From contig JAFSYP010000056.1 in the NCBI GenBank assembly GCA_017449935.1, forward strand, positions 1 to 52,378: a DNA stretch of 52,378 nt, given 5' to 3'. The notes under the pieces are model-generated. The model saw only the letters and a program-made list of their open reading frames with translations. It had not been told where the DNA came from and ran no database searches. Of the stretch, positions 1 to 7,224 are shown in pieces (the first letter of the stretch is position 1; each line of letters starts with the position of its first letter). A program made the translations under genes and the position numbers. Origin of the DNA: Clostridia bacterium. GTDB lineage: Bacteria; Bacillota; Clostridia; Oscillospirales; Acutalibacteraceae.

Positions 1-1143
1 GACGGCGATGAAGCCGTACAGCGTGATGCATACGCCGCCCATGACGCAGGACGGGATCGTCGCAAGGAAGGTCACAAACGGACCGAAGAAGGAGACGACG
101 ATCGCCATGATCGCGGTCGTCAGGATCGTCACGATCGAAGCGTTGCCGGTGATGGCCACGCAGCCGACGGATTCGCCGTAAGTCGTGTTCGGGCAGCCGC
201 CGAAGAACGCGCCGACCATGGAGCCGACGCCGTCGCCGAGCAGCGTGCGATGCAGGCCCGGATCCTCCAGCAGCTCGGTGCCGATGACGGAGGACAGATT
301 CTTATGGTCTGCGATATGCTCCGCAAACACCACGAACGCGACCGGGATATACGCCACGGCGATGGTTGCGATATACTTGCCGTCCAGAGCGCTCAGGCCC
401 TTCGCCGCCTTCAGGAAGGTGAAGTCCGGGACCCACTGCATGTTCTGGAACAGGGAGAAGTCGATCACACGAAGCGCTTCGTTGCCGGTCTTTGCGCCGA
501 TGAGCGTGAAGATCGCGGCGACGATGTAGCCCGCGAGGATACCAATAATAAAGGGGATGAGCTTCATCATCTTCTTGCCGTAGACCGAGCAGAGGATGAC
601 GACGACCAGCGTCACAAGCGCGCAGATCAGGCTGACCCAGCCCTGTGCGTTCATCGCATACACGCCGCCGTCCGCGGCCGCGCCCTTGAGCGAATCGCCC
701 ACAGCGTTGCCGGCCAGAGACAGTCCGATGATCGCCACGGTAGGGCCGATCACGACGGGCGGCATCAGCTTGTTGATCCATTTGACGCCCGCAAATTTCA
801 CGATCAGCGCAATGGCCACATAAACAAGTCCGGCAAAGATCGCGCCGAGGATGATGCCCGCATAGCCTGCTTCCACGGAAACGGCGCCCGCAAAGGCGGC
901 GAACATGGAGCCGAGGAACGCGAAGGAGGAACCGAGGAACACCGGGCTTCTGAACTTGGTGAACAGCAGGTAGACCAGCGTGCCCACGCCTGCACCGAAC
1001 AGCGCGGCGGACTGGGACATGCCGTTGCCCACGATGGCCGGCACCGCGATCGTGGCCGCGAGGATCGCCAGCAGCTGCTGGAACGCGAACACGAGCAGCT
1101 GCCCGAATTTCGGCTTGTCTTTGACGTTGTAGGTGAGATTCAT
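1..1143 (-). CDS. uraA: Uracil/xanthine permease (NCS2 family), C-terminus cut by window edge
   Basis: Proton-coupled nucleobase permease of the plasma membrane, probably for uracil. The 381 visible codons run off the window edge. The N-terminus (MNLTYNVKDKPKFGQLLVFA) is typical of UraA/PyrP, followed by alternating hydrophobic segments and the family stretch with GGCPNTTYGES and a nearby AEHIADHKN block. A GGGGGT ribosome binding site lies 7 bases before the ATG at 1143. It begins 59 bases after the pyrR stop on the same strand with no clear promoter between them, so it is probably co-transcribed with pyrR and shares its attenuator. The family is clear; uracil rather than xanthine is inferred from the pyrR linkage. 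Confidence 0.93.
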   Translation of the reverse strand, partial: MNLTYNVKDKPKFGQLLVFAFQQLLAILAATIAVPAIVGNGMSQSAALFGAGVGTLVYLLFTKFRSPVFLGSSFAFLGSMFAAFAGAVSVEAGYAGIILGAIFAGLVYVAIALIVKFAGVKWINKLMPPVVIGPTVAIIGLSLAGNAVGDSLKGAAADGGVYAMNAQGWVSLICALVTLVVVILCSVYGKKMMKLIPFIIGILAGYIVAAIFTLIGAKTGNEALRVIDFSLFQNMQWVPDFTFLKAAKGLSALDGKYIATIAVAYIPVAFVVFAEHIADHKNLSSVIGTELLEDPGLHRTLLGDGVGSMVGAFFGGCPNTTYGESVGCVAITGNASIVTILTTAIMAIVVSFFGPFVTFLATIPSCVMGGVCITLYGFIAV

Positions 1144-1202
1144 TTGCTATACCCCCAAAAAAGATTTTTATGCAAGCGGTCGCCCGCTGAATGCATTCGC
1201 TG

Positions 1203-1727
1203 TCAGTCCGTGAGCATAACGGCGTTGCAGCCGTCGTAGCGCTCGATCATGACGTCGACGTTCTCCGTGTGCGCCGTCGGGACGTTCTTGCCGACGAAGT
1301 CCGCGCGGATCGGCAGCTCCCGGTGACCTCTGTCCACAAGGATCGCCAGCTGGATCGCGGACGGGCGTCCCATGGAAAAGATCGCCTCGATCGCCGCGCG
1401 CACGCTGCGGCCGGTATACAGCACGTCGTCCACCAGAATGACCTTTTTTTCGGTGACGTCCAGCCGCGGATTCTCGTCCGCCACGTCGGCGATATGCGTC
1501 AGGTCGTCGCGGTAGTAGCGGATGTCGATGCTCGCGCACGGCACGCGCACGCCCTCGATCTTTTCGATGTTGTCGCAGATCGCCTCGGCAAGATCCGCGC
1601 CGCGCCGCCGGATGCCGATCAGAAGCAGATTCTGCGTGCCGCGGTTTTTCTCCGTGATCTCGTGCGCTATGCGCATCAGTGCGCGGCGCATCGCCGCCTC
1701 GTCCATGATCTGTGCCTTGACCGCCAT
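1203..1727 (-). CDS. pyrR: Bifunctional pyr operon regulator / uracil phosphoribosyltransferase PyrR
   Basis: RNA-binding regulator of pyrimidine genes that senses UMP and also has uracil phosphoribosyltransferase activity. The 174-residue protein has the expected length, and the PRPP-binding motif VILVDDVLYTGRS is present. The start at 1727 follows a GGAGG and gives the standard N-terminus (MAVKAQIMDEAAMRRAL); a longer in-frame reading to 1868 runs through the regulatory leader and is rejected. It is the first gene of a unit continuing into the uracil permease. The leader carries a sigma-A promoter, a hairpin with a PyrR-type loop and an intrinsic terminator, so autoregulation by attenuation is expected. 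Confidence 0.95.
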   Translation of the reverse strand: MAVKAQIMDEAAMRRALMRIAHEITEKNRGTQNLLLIGIRRRGADLAEAICDNIEKIEGVRVPCASIDIRYYRDDLTHIADVADENPRLDVTEKKVILVDDVLYTGRSVRAAIEAIFSMGRPSAIQLAILVDRGHRELPIRADFVGKNVPTAHTENVDVMIERYDGCNAVMLTD

Positions 1728-1739
1728 ACTATCCTCCAG

Positions 1740-1769
1740 AAAAAAAGCCTTGCCACGCGATGCGGCAAG
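1740..1769 (-). terminator. Attenuator terminator in the pyrR leader
   Basis: On the minus strand the stem CTTGCC/GGCAAG with a 9-base loop is followed by GC and a run of seven T. It ends just before the pyrR ribosome binding site, where a conditional terminator would be expected. Together with the loop at 1799-1812 it looks like a PyrR attenuation system. Confidence 0.8.
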
Positions 1770-1798
1770 ACCCAAAAGCAGAAATATGCGATCTTGTG

Positions 1799-1812
1799 GG
1801 CATCTCTGTGCC
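1799..1812 (-). promoter_or_regulatory. Candidate PyrR-binding hairpin in the pyrR leader
   Basis: The minus-strand transcript contains GGCA-CAGAGA-TGCC, a four-base-pair stem closing a purine-rich hexaloop that resembles the CNGNGA loop bound by PyrR in pyr mRNAs. It lies about 30 bases upstream of the attenuator terminator and just downstream of the promoter. The loop match is seen directly; binding is inferred. Confidence 0.65.
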
Positions 1813-1839
1813 GCATTAAAGAACTCTTTGTTTTGCCTT

Positions 1840-1868
1840 ATCATACCCGAAACGACCGATGAAGTCAA
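1840..1868 (-). promoter_or_regulatory. Sigma-A promoter of pyrR-uraA
   Basis: TTGACT (1863-1868) and TATGAT (1840-1845) on the minus strand are separated by 17 bases. Transcription would start near 1833 and produce a roughly 105-base leader with the PyrR loop and attenuator. Confidence 0.8.
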
Positions 1869-1942
1869 GCGTTTCGGCGGAAGTTTTCGGATTTTGGCGA
1901 AATAGACAAATCTATACTATATCTTGTCGTCAATTTCTACAA

Positions 1943-1977
1943 GAAAAAAGCAGCTCCACAAGATGTTGTGAAGCTGC
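1943..1977 (-). terminator. Intrinsic terminator after rpmA
   Basis: The minus strand has a 12-base stem with one mismatch (GCAGCTTCACAA/TTGTGGAGCTGC) and a four-base loop, followed by a T-tract. It begins 7 bases past the rpmA stop and closes the rplU-prp-rpmA unit. Confidence 0.88.
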
Positions 1978-1983
1978 CGAACT

Positions 1984-2265
1984 TTACTGCTCTGCGTAGA
2001 CGCTGACCTTTTTGCGATCCTTGCCCATGCGCTCGAACTTGACCTTGCCGTCGATCAGAGCGAAGAGGGTGTCGTCCTTGCCCTTGCCGACGTTGTTGCC
2101 GGGATGGATGTGCGTGCCGCGCTGACGAACGAGGATGTTGCCCGCGAGGACGAACTGACCGTCGGCTCTCTTGGCGCCGAGGCGCTTGGATTCGGAATCA
2201 CGACCGTTCTTGGTCGAGCCCATACCTTTTTTATGCGCAAAAAGCTGAACGTTGATTTTAAGCAT
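1984..2265 (-). CDS. rpmA: 50S ribosomal protein L27 with cleavable N-terminal extension
   Basis: Large-subunit ribosomal protein whose N-terminal arm reaches the peptidyl transferase centre. The 93-residue sequence contains [15 protein letters not shown] and the [18 protein letters not shown] block. It starts with [10 protein letters not shown] before HKKG, which is the Firmicutes extension removed by the protease Prp between Ala10 and His11. The prp gene is directly upstream and overlaps it by 8 bases, so substrate and protease are translationally coupled. It is the last gene of the rplU operon and is followed by a strong terminator. Confidence 0.98.
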   Translation of the reverse strand: MLKINVQLFAHKKGMGSTKNGRDSESKRLGAKRADGQFVLAGNILVRQRGTHIHPGNNVGKGKDDTLFALIDGKVKFERMGKDRKKVSVYAEQ

Positions 2266-2584
2266 TGTTCTTACCTCCGTAGATTACTTTCAGATGTCTT
2301 GGATACTGACGGGAAAGCTCCCGCAGATGGAGCGCGAAGCCCTTCAGCAAAACCTGAACGGGTTCTGCGTCCCATTCGGACAGGCGGACGGTCATCTCTG
2401 CGTCCGACACGGCCGCATCGCAGGGCGCGCCCGCGACGTCGGTCAGCGTATTGGCGACAAGATAGGCCGCTGAGGAAACTGCCGCGCAGAGGACGTCCTC
2501 CCCCGCCTCGGCCAGTCCCGCATGACCGCGCACGGAAAACCCCGTGTACAGCCCGTCCGAATACGAAAAGCGGACGGTGATCAT
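2258..2584 (-). CDS. prp: Ribosomal-processing cysteine protease Prp
   Basis: Cysteine protease that trims the N-terminal extension of L27, essential in Staphylococcus aureus and conserved between rplU and rpmA in Firmicutes. The 108-residue length is normal. The catalytic His is in RGHAG (residues 19-23) and the catalytic Cys in DVLCAAVS (Cys33). The start touches the last base of the rplU stop and the gene overlaps rpmA by 8 bases, so all three are likely translated in a coupled way. Start at 2584 gives the usual MITV-type N-terminus. Confidence 0.95.
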   Translation of the reverse strand: MITVRFSYSDGLYTGFSVRGHAGLAEAGEDVLCAAVSSAAYLVANTLTDVAGAPCDAAVSDAEMTVRLSEWDAEPVQVLLKGFALHLRELSRQYPRHLKVIYGGKNNA

Positions 2585-2895
2585 TACGCGTTGATCGCGG
2601 TGATCTCGACCTTGGTGTAGGGCTGTCTGTGACCGAGCTTGCGCTTCTCGTTCTTCTTGGGCTTGTAGGTCATGACGGTGACCTTCTTCGCCTTGCCGTT
2701 CTTGAGGACCTTCGCCGAGACGGTGACGTCCGAAAGATACGGCGCGCCCGCGGAGAAGCCCGCGTCGGTCGCCACGCCGACGACCTTGTCAAAGGTGACA
2801 GTCTCGTCCTCTGCGGCGTTCAGCTTTTCGATGAACAGGGTGTCGCCGGCTTCAACCTTATACTGTTTGCCGCCGGTTTCGATGATTGCGTACAT
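2584..2895 (-). CDS. rplU: 50S ribosomal protein L21
   Basis: Large-subunit ribosomal protein that binds 23S rRNA. The 103-residue protein begins [15 protein letters not shown], the family N-terminus, and ends in the expected [11 protein letters not shown] region. The start at 2895 is chosen on family alignment; an upstream in-frame ATG at 2907 would add four residues and sits directly against the AAGGA. It is the first gene of rplU-prp-rpmA and is preceded by a structured leader that matches the L21 leader family, suggesting feedback control by L21. Confidence 0.97.
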   Translation of the reverse strand: MYAIIETGGKQYKVEAGDTLFIEKLNAAEDETVTFDKVVGVATDAGFSAGAPYLSDVTVSAKVLKNGKAKKVTVMTYKPKKNEKRKLGHRQPYTKVEITAINA

Positions 2896-2986
2896 GGAGT
2901 TTACCATTCCTTTTCTAAGACTCGCTATTCGCAGGTGCGGACACGTCCGGCTTGACGGCATAGCTATGCCACCCGCAATATGCGGC
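2896..2986 (-). ncRNA. Ribosomal protein L21 leader (cis-regulatory RNA)
   Basis: The roughly 90-base leader between promoter and rplU contains a perfect GGCATAGCTATGCC self-complementary segment and ends with CACCTGCGAATAGCGAGTC, which I recognise as the conserved 3' part of the Firmicutes L21 leader family. No terminator is visible inside, so control would be at translation or stability. Boundaries are estimated from the promoter and the start codon. Confidence 0.75.
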
Positions 2987-2992
2987 TTATGT

Positions 2993-3021
2993 ATTTTAGC
3001 ACAAGCGCATACGCTTGTCAA
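2993..3021 (-). promoter_or_regulatory. Sigma-A promoter of rplU-prp-rpmA
   Basis: A perfect TTGACA (3016-3021) and TAAAAT (2993-2998) on the minus strand with a 17-base spacer. The -35 box lies just 7 bases beyond the stop codon of the upstream gene. Confidence 0.85.
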
Positions 3022-3028
3022 GAGTTTT

Positions 3029-3964
3029 TTACTTGGAAAATCGAATCCATGCAAGAAACGCGACGTACGCCGCCGGCGCGGTCAGAACGGCAAGCGGAAA
3101 GATAAGCGGCAGCGTCACCGTAAGCGGCGGAAGCGAGAACAGCACCGCCGCCGCGCCGACATAATACTCCATATAAAACAGCGGATCGGACAGGGCTGCA
3201 CGCAGAAGGATGCCCCGAAGGTCTTCCTCCGGTACCACGCGGACGTTCCATGTATAGGAGATCCCGTCGGAAAACTCCGCGTGCACGGTACAGCTGCCGG
3301 GCGCGTTCACCGTGAGCGTTCCGTCATCGTTCGACGTCAGAATATCGCTGTCGATCTGAAAGCCGGAAGACGGCGACGGTCCGGGCTTATTGAAGCTTTG
3401 CCACAAGCCGAGCCGATGACCCGGCGCACAGATCACCTCTCCCTTGTGCGCCATGAACAGTTCACCATTGAAATCGTCATTCTTGTGTCCGAGCGTAATC
3501 GTTTCGTCCGTCCAATACGGCTCCGCAAGTCCAAAAAAGCCGGTATGATCCAGTTCATTCAGTCGCTGTTTTGCCGACCAGAACCGCTGTACCAGCGCCT
3601 TTTCCCCGTTCTGCGTCAGCAGGCCTTCCACGCGAACGTGATCGCATTCCCGCCTGTCGAACTCGAACAGATAAATCTGCAAAAGGTCATATTCCTCGCG
3701 GGGCTGTACGACAGTGATCTGCGCCGGCGCGATGTCATAGCCGAATTTCTCCCTGTTATTCTTTTGCAGCTTTTGGATACGCACGGAGAACGCGTCCGAA
3801 ACGCCGGTCACGCATTTGTCCATCGTCAGCACCAGAACAAATCCGCGGTCGGTATCGGCATACGCCTGTAAATATGCATCCGGAACGTCGGCGGCGTACA
3901 CCGCCGGAAACAACAGACCGCAAAGCAGAAACGTGCACAGGATGATAGAAACGATCTTTTTCAT
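3029..3964 (-). CDS. Unknown protein with signal peptide and C-terminal membrane segment
   Basis: A 311-residue protein I do not recognise. It starts [20 protein letters not shown] with a signal peptide likely cleaved after a VYAA-type site near residue 25. The middle is hydrophilic. A stretch around residues 200-245 ([19 protein letters not shown]) resembles a bacterial Ig-like (BIG2) strand pattern. A long hydrophobic segment near residues 265-305 ends in IRFSK, suggesting a membrane anchor with most of the protein outside. The start at 3964 has AGGAG at 7 bases. It ends just before the rplU promoter and no terminator is apparent. Confidence 0.8.
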   Translation of the reverse strand: MKKIVSIILCTFLLCGLLFPAVYAADVPDAYLQAYADTDRGFVLVLTMDKCVTGVSDAFSVRIQKLQKNNREKFGYDIAPAQITVVQPREEYDLLQIYLFEFDRRECDHVRVEGLLTQNGEKALVQRFWSAKQRLNELDHTGFFGLAEPYWTDETITLGHKNDDFNGELFMAHKGEVICAPGHRLGLWQSFNKPGPSPSSGFQIDSDILTSNDDGTLTVNAPGSCTVHAEFSDGISYTWNVRVVPEEDLRGILLRAALSDPLFYMEYYVGAAAVLFSLPPLTVTLPLIFPLAVLTAPAAYVAFLAWIRFSK

Positions 3965-4004
3965 ACAGATACTCCTTTCTTTTTCAAGCATGCCGGAATC
4001 GTAC

Positions 4005-4035
4005 TTGCACCGATCCGGGCACGCACGAATACAAT
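4005..4035 (+). promoter_or_regulatory. Possible promoter of the NTPase gene at 4068
   Basis: TTGCAC (4005-4010) and TACAAT (4030-4035) are separated by 19 bases, longer than optimal, and lie 33 bases before the start codon. Weak call. Confidence 0.4.
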
Positions 4036-4067
4036 AGGACAGAATAACAGATCACGGAGGGATTTCG

Positions 4068-5138
4068 ATGACAGAAAATACGACGTTCTTTTTGGGCGCG
4101 AACACGCCGTCCGGCTTTCATTCTCTCTTTCATGAGCTGTACGATCCGGCAGACGGCTGGCGTGCGTACATTCTCAAGGGCGGTCCTGGTACGGGCAAAT
4201 CGACGCTGATGAAAACCGTCGCCGAAAAATGCGGCGAAGCCGGCGTCGGGTACGAAACGATCCGCTGTGCGTCCGATCCGGATTCTCTGGACGCGCTGCG
4301 CATCGAATCGAAAAAGATCTGCATCGCCGACGGCACCGCGCCGCACATTCTCGAACCGCGCTACCCCGGCGCGGTCGAACGCACGGTCGATCTGAGCGCG
4401 TTCTGGAACTTTGACAGACTGCGCGAAAGCCGCAGCGCGATCGTCCGCCTGTCCGACGAAAACGCCGCCTGCCACAAGCGCGCCGTGCGTTTTTTGCAGG
4501 CCGCGGAGTCGCTCAGCCGCGACATGCGGCGTCTGGCGCTGGAATGCGTCGACACGGACAAGATCGAACGGTATGCCTCGCGCTTTGCCGCGCGCAGATT
4601 CGGCGCGCCGCGCGGTTCGGTCGGGCGCGAGATCACGCGATTTTTCACCGCCGTCACGCCGCAGGGCGTCACCGTCCTGCGCGATACGTCCGACGCGCTG
4701 TGCGACGAATTGCTGGTCATGGACGACCCGTACGGCGCGGCCTCCGCCGTGCTGCTCGGCTGTCTGCGGCGCTATGCGCTCGGCAGCGGCCTTGACGTGA
4801 TCGCGTGCCTGTGCCCCCTGCATCCGGACGCCGGCCCGCAGCATCTGTTTATCCCGCAGCTCCGGCTGGGGATCGTCACGGAAAACGCCTTCCAGCGTTT
4901 CGAGGGCACGAGCGTTATCCACGCCTCGCGCTTCACGGACAGCAGCGCGCTGCGCCGCCACCGCAGCCGCATCACCTTCAGCCGCCGCACAGAAAAGGAG
5001 CTTCTGGAGGAAGCGGCGAGCGCCATGCACGACGCGCTGGAGACCCACAACGAACTGGAGGCGCTGTATCGGCCGGCGGTCGACTTCGAGGCGGTATCCC
5101 GCCTGACCGAACAGATCGCCGGAGAGATCTTAACCTAA
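4068..5138 (+). CDS. Tandem P-loop NTPase (PRK06851-like) with a degenerate second domain
   Basis: A 356-residue cytoplasmic ATP/GTP-binding protein of unknown role, resembling the PRK06851 group whose members have two similar P-loop domains. Domain one has a TPSGF motif and an intact Walker A GGPGTGKST at residues 38-46. Domain two, from about residue 188, repeats the layout (AVTPQGV, a CPLHPDAG segment, then a strand near LGIVT), but at the Walker A position it reads MDDPYGAAS (residues 218-226), so it has lost the Lys and Ser/Thr. GGAGG lies 7 bases before the ATG. It overlaps the convergent HAD gene by 9 bases. Confidence 0.75.
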   Translation: MTENTTFFLGANTPSGFHSLFHELYDPADGWRAYILKGGPGTGKSTLMKTVAEKCGEAGVGYETIRCASDPDSLDALRIESKKICIADGTAPHILEPRYPGAVERTVDLSAFWNFDRLRESRSAIVRLSDENAACHKRAVRFLQAAESLSRDMRRLALECVDTDKIERYASRFAARRFGAPRGSVGREITRFFTAVTPQGVTVLRDTSDALCDELLVMDDPYGAASAVLLGCLRRYALGSGLDVIACLCPLHPDAGPQHLFIPQLRLGIVTENAFQRFEGTSVIHASRFTDSSALRRHRSRITFSRRTEKELLEEAASAMHDALETHNELEALYRPAVDFEAVSRLTEQIAGEILT

Positions 5139-5810
5139 TCTTTCCAGCAGGGCCGGCAGCTCGCGGATGTGATCGATCTGCAGCGCCGGCTTTTCGATTT
5201 CCGGGTACACCCATGTGCCGGTCGTGCGCACCCAGACGGGAACGAATCCCGCCCCCCGCGAAGCCTCGACGTCGTTAAGCGGATTGTCCCCGACGTATAA
5301 AAGCTCCGACGGCTCGGCGCCGAGCCAGCGCGCGATCGCGAGAAACGGCTCCGGCGCAGGCTTATGCACGCCGAACTCGCCGGTAATGACGATCTGATCG
5401 AAGCTGTCTTCCAGACCGAGATTTGCGAGCTTCGCGCGCTGCGTTTCGCCGCTGCCGTTGGTGATCAGACCGGTCTTGACGCCGCCGGCGCGCATATCCG
5501 CAAGCAGTTGTTTCGTTTCGGGGAACGGAACGGAGACGCGGCGGAACCAGCCCAGCAGGAACGCCGAATAGGTCGAGATCTCCGGCACGGTGCGGAAGAC
5601 GCCGCGCTCGGCGAGATACGCGATCACGGCCGGCCAGCCGAGATGGACGCACTGCTTGTCCGCTTCGATCCAGATCGGCGCGAGCGTTTGCGGCGTCATA
5701 CCGGGCGAGACGTCAAAATAGCTGCAAAAATACGGCGCGATCGCCGTCAGCGTGGCGTACCGGTCATACAGTGTGTGGTCGAGATCAAACACGACGCCCT
5801 TGATATGCAT
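5130..5810 (-). CDS. HAD superfamily hydrolase
   Basis: A 226-residue phosphatase-type enzyme of the haloacid dehalogenase superfamily. Motif I is DLDHTLYD near residue 9, motif II is TNGS near residue 116, the motif III Lys is in HKPAPEPF, and motif IV is GDNPLND. The helical cap lies between motifs I and II, as in YjjG/2-haloacid-dehalogenase-like subfamily members. The substrate cannot be told. The start at 5810 follows GGAGG; the open frame up to 5879 only crosses the promoter. It is transcribed from one of two interlocked promoters and is divergent from the CCA-adding enzyme. Confidence 0.88.
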   Translation of the reverse strand: MHIKGVVFDLDHTLYDRYATLTAIAPYFCSYFDVSPGMTPQTLAPIWIEADKQCVHLGWPAVIAYLAERGVFRTVPEISTYSAFLLGWFRRVSVPFPETKQLLADMRAGGVKTGLITNGSGETQRAKLANLGLEDSFDQIVITGEFGVHKPAPEPFLAIARWLGAEPSELLYVGDNPLNDVEASRGAGFVPVWVRTTGTWVYPEIEKPALQIDHIRELPALLERLG

Positions 5811-5823
5811 ATTCGTTCCCTCC

Positions 5824-5852
5824 TTGACAGAACCGAAAAACCTTTTTATAAT
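5824..5852 (+). promoter_or_regulatory. Consensus sigma-A promoter of the CCA-adding enzyme gene
   Basis: Exact TTGACA (5824-5829) and TATAAT (5847-5852) with 17 bases between. The -10 box overlaps the -10 box of the opposite-strand promoter by two bases. Confidence 0.85.
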
Positions 5853-5879
5853 TGTACCGTAAGATCGGACTTTTGTCAA
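5851..5879 (-). promoter_or_regulatory. Sigma-A promoter of the HAD hydrolase gene
   Basis: TTGACA (5874-5879) and TACAAT (5851-5856) on the minus strand with 17 bases between. It faces the plus-strand promoter at 5824-5852 and shares two bases with its -10 box, so simultaneous occupancy is unlikely. Confidence 0.85.
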
Positions 5880-5899
5880 ACGGAAACGGAGGTGGACGC

Positions 5900-7075
5900 G
5901 TGTTCGTCATGGAGCTGCCGCAGAGCGTGCGGACGATCCTTTCTGTGCTGCGCGACAACGGGCACCGCGGCGTGCTGGTCGGCGGCTGCGTGCGCGACGC
6001 GTGTCTGGGGTATGCGCCGCATGACTTCGATATCGCCACCGACGCGACGCCGCCGCAGATGCAGCAGGCGTTCCGCGATTTCCGCGTGCTGGAAACGGGC
6101 CTGCGTCACGGCACGCTGACGGTGCTGATCGGGCATGAGCCGTTTGAAGTGACGACCTTCCGCATCGACGGCGACTATCCCGACCACCGCCACCCGGAAA
6201 ACGTGACCTTTACGACGCGTCTGGAGGACGATCTGGCGCGGCGGGACTTCACGGTCAACGCGATGGCTTACGACGGCGCGACGCTGATCGACCCCTTCGG
6301 CGGACAGGCAGACATACAGCGGCGCGTCCTGCGCTGTGTCGGCGACCCGGCGACACGCTTTACCGAAGACGGTCTGCGCATCCTGCGCGCTCTGCGCTTT
6401 GCCGCCGTACTGGGCTTCTCCGTCGAACCGCAGACAGCCGAAGCGGTACGCCGGCAGCGGGAGCTGCTGTCGAAGATCGCCGTCGAGCGGCTGTACGCGG
6501 AGCTGAAAAAGCTGCTTGCGGGCAAAAACGCCTTTGCGGTGCTGCGGAGCTTTGCGGACGTGCTGCGCGTCTTTCTGCCCGAACTGTCCGACTCGGGAAT
6601 ACAGGCCGTCGAAAAAACGGGCGAAGACTGGCTGCTGCGACTCGCGCTGCTGCTCTGCAGTGCGGATGCCGAAGCTGCGCTGCAAAACCTTCGCGCGGAG
6701 AAAAAGACCGTCCGCGCCGTATTGCAGCTGCATACGACCGAACTGACCGACGCGCGTCATCTGCTCGCTTCGCTGCCGTCCGAGCAGGCCTTCCGCCGTG
6801 TCGACTTTGCCGCCGCGCGGGGCGAGATCAGTGCCGAAGCCGCCGACCGGCTGCGCGCGGAGCTTCGACAGCTCGCCGATGAAAAGCCGTGTCTGTCCCT
6901 GCGCGAGCTTGCCGTGAACGGCAGAGATCTTGAGGCGCTGGGCCTGTGCGGCAGAGAGATCGGACAAGCGCTCGCGCTGCTGCTCGAAGAAGTGCTGTCC
7001 GGCAGACTTCGCAACGACCGCAAGACGCTGCTCGGCGAGATCGAACGCCGGCAAAGACAGCGCAGTCCAATATAA
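5900..7075 (+). CDS. cca: CCA tRNA nucleotidyltransferase / poly(A) polymerase family
   Basis: Template-independent polymerase that adds or repairs the 3' CCA of tRNA. The 391-residue protein shows the class II nucleotidyltransferase signature LVGGCVRDACLG and the DFDIATDATP metal-binding motif, then RRDFTVNAMAY, and EDGLRILRALRFAA of the neck domain. The C-terminal tail is Arg-rich and helical. I chose the GTG at 5900 because GGAGG sits 7 bases upstream; the ATG at 5909 is possible but 16 bases away. Whether it adds CCA alone or is a poly(A) polymerase cannot be separated by eye; no second homologue is seen here, which favours CCA addition. Confidence 0.9.
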   Translation: MFVMELPQSVRTILSVLRDNGHRGVLVGGCVRDACLGYAPHDFDIATDATPPQMQQAFRDFRVLETGLRHGTLTVLIGHEPFEVTTFRIDGDYPDHRHPENVTFTTRLEDDLARRDFTVNAMAYDGATLIDPFGGQADIQRRVLRCVGDPATRFTEDGLRILRALRFAAVLGFSVEPQTAEAVRRQRELLSKIAVERLYAELKKLLAGKNAFAVLRSFADVLRVFLPELSDSGIQAVEKTGEDWLLRLALLLCSADAEAALQNLRAEKKTVRAVLQLHTTELTDARHLLASLPSEQAFRRVDFAAARGEISAEAADRLRAELRQLADEKPCLSLRELAVNGRDLEALGLCGREIGQALALLLEEVLSGRLRNDRKTLLGEIERRQRQRSPI

Positions 7076-7076
7076 A

Positions 7077-7130
7077 AAATTCGTCTCCACCTCATCAGTC
7101 GCAGTCTCGACTGCGACAGCTTCCCCAGGT
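7077..7130. repeat. Probable fragment of a dispersed intergenic repeat
   Basis: Non-coding sequence with a perfect 9-base inverted repeat (GTCGCAGTC/GACTGCGAC at 7098-7106 and 7109-7117) framed by CCACCTCATCA and CAGCTTCCCC. This arrangement resembles a short intergenic repeat I remember from gut Clostridia. Only one copy is present here, so repeat status is inferred. Confidence 0.45.
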
Positions 7131-7164
7131 TTACTCTTTTATCCTGACTTTGATAGAGAGGGTA

Positions 7165-7208
7165 CAAAAAACGACCGCCGCAGATCAGGCTTTCCCGAAC
7201 TGCGGCGG
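7165..7208 (-). terminator. Intrinsic terminator after panE
   Basis: Nine-base perfect stem CCGCCGCAG/CTGCGGCGG with a 16-base loop; on the minus strand it is followed by TCGTTTTTT. It also has T-rich sequence on the plus side and may stop transcription from the CCA gene. Confidence 0.85.
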
Positions 7209-7224
7209 TATCTCTTTTGCTCTT

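Noticed and set aside
3965-3991. Longer start for the signal-peptide protein
   Set aside because: The extension would put charged residues before the signal peptide and removes the well-placed AGGAG.
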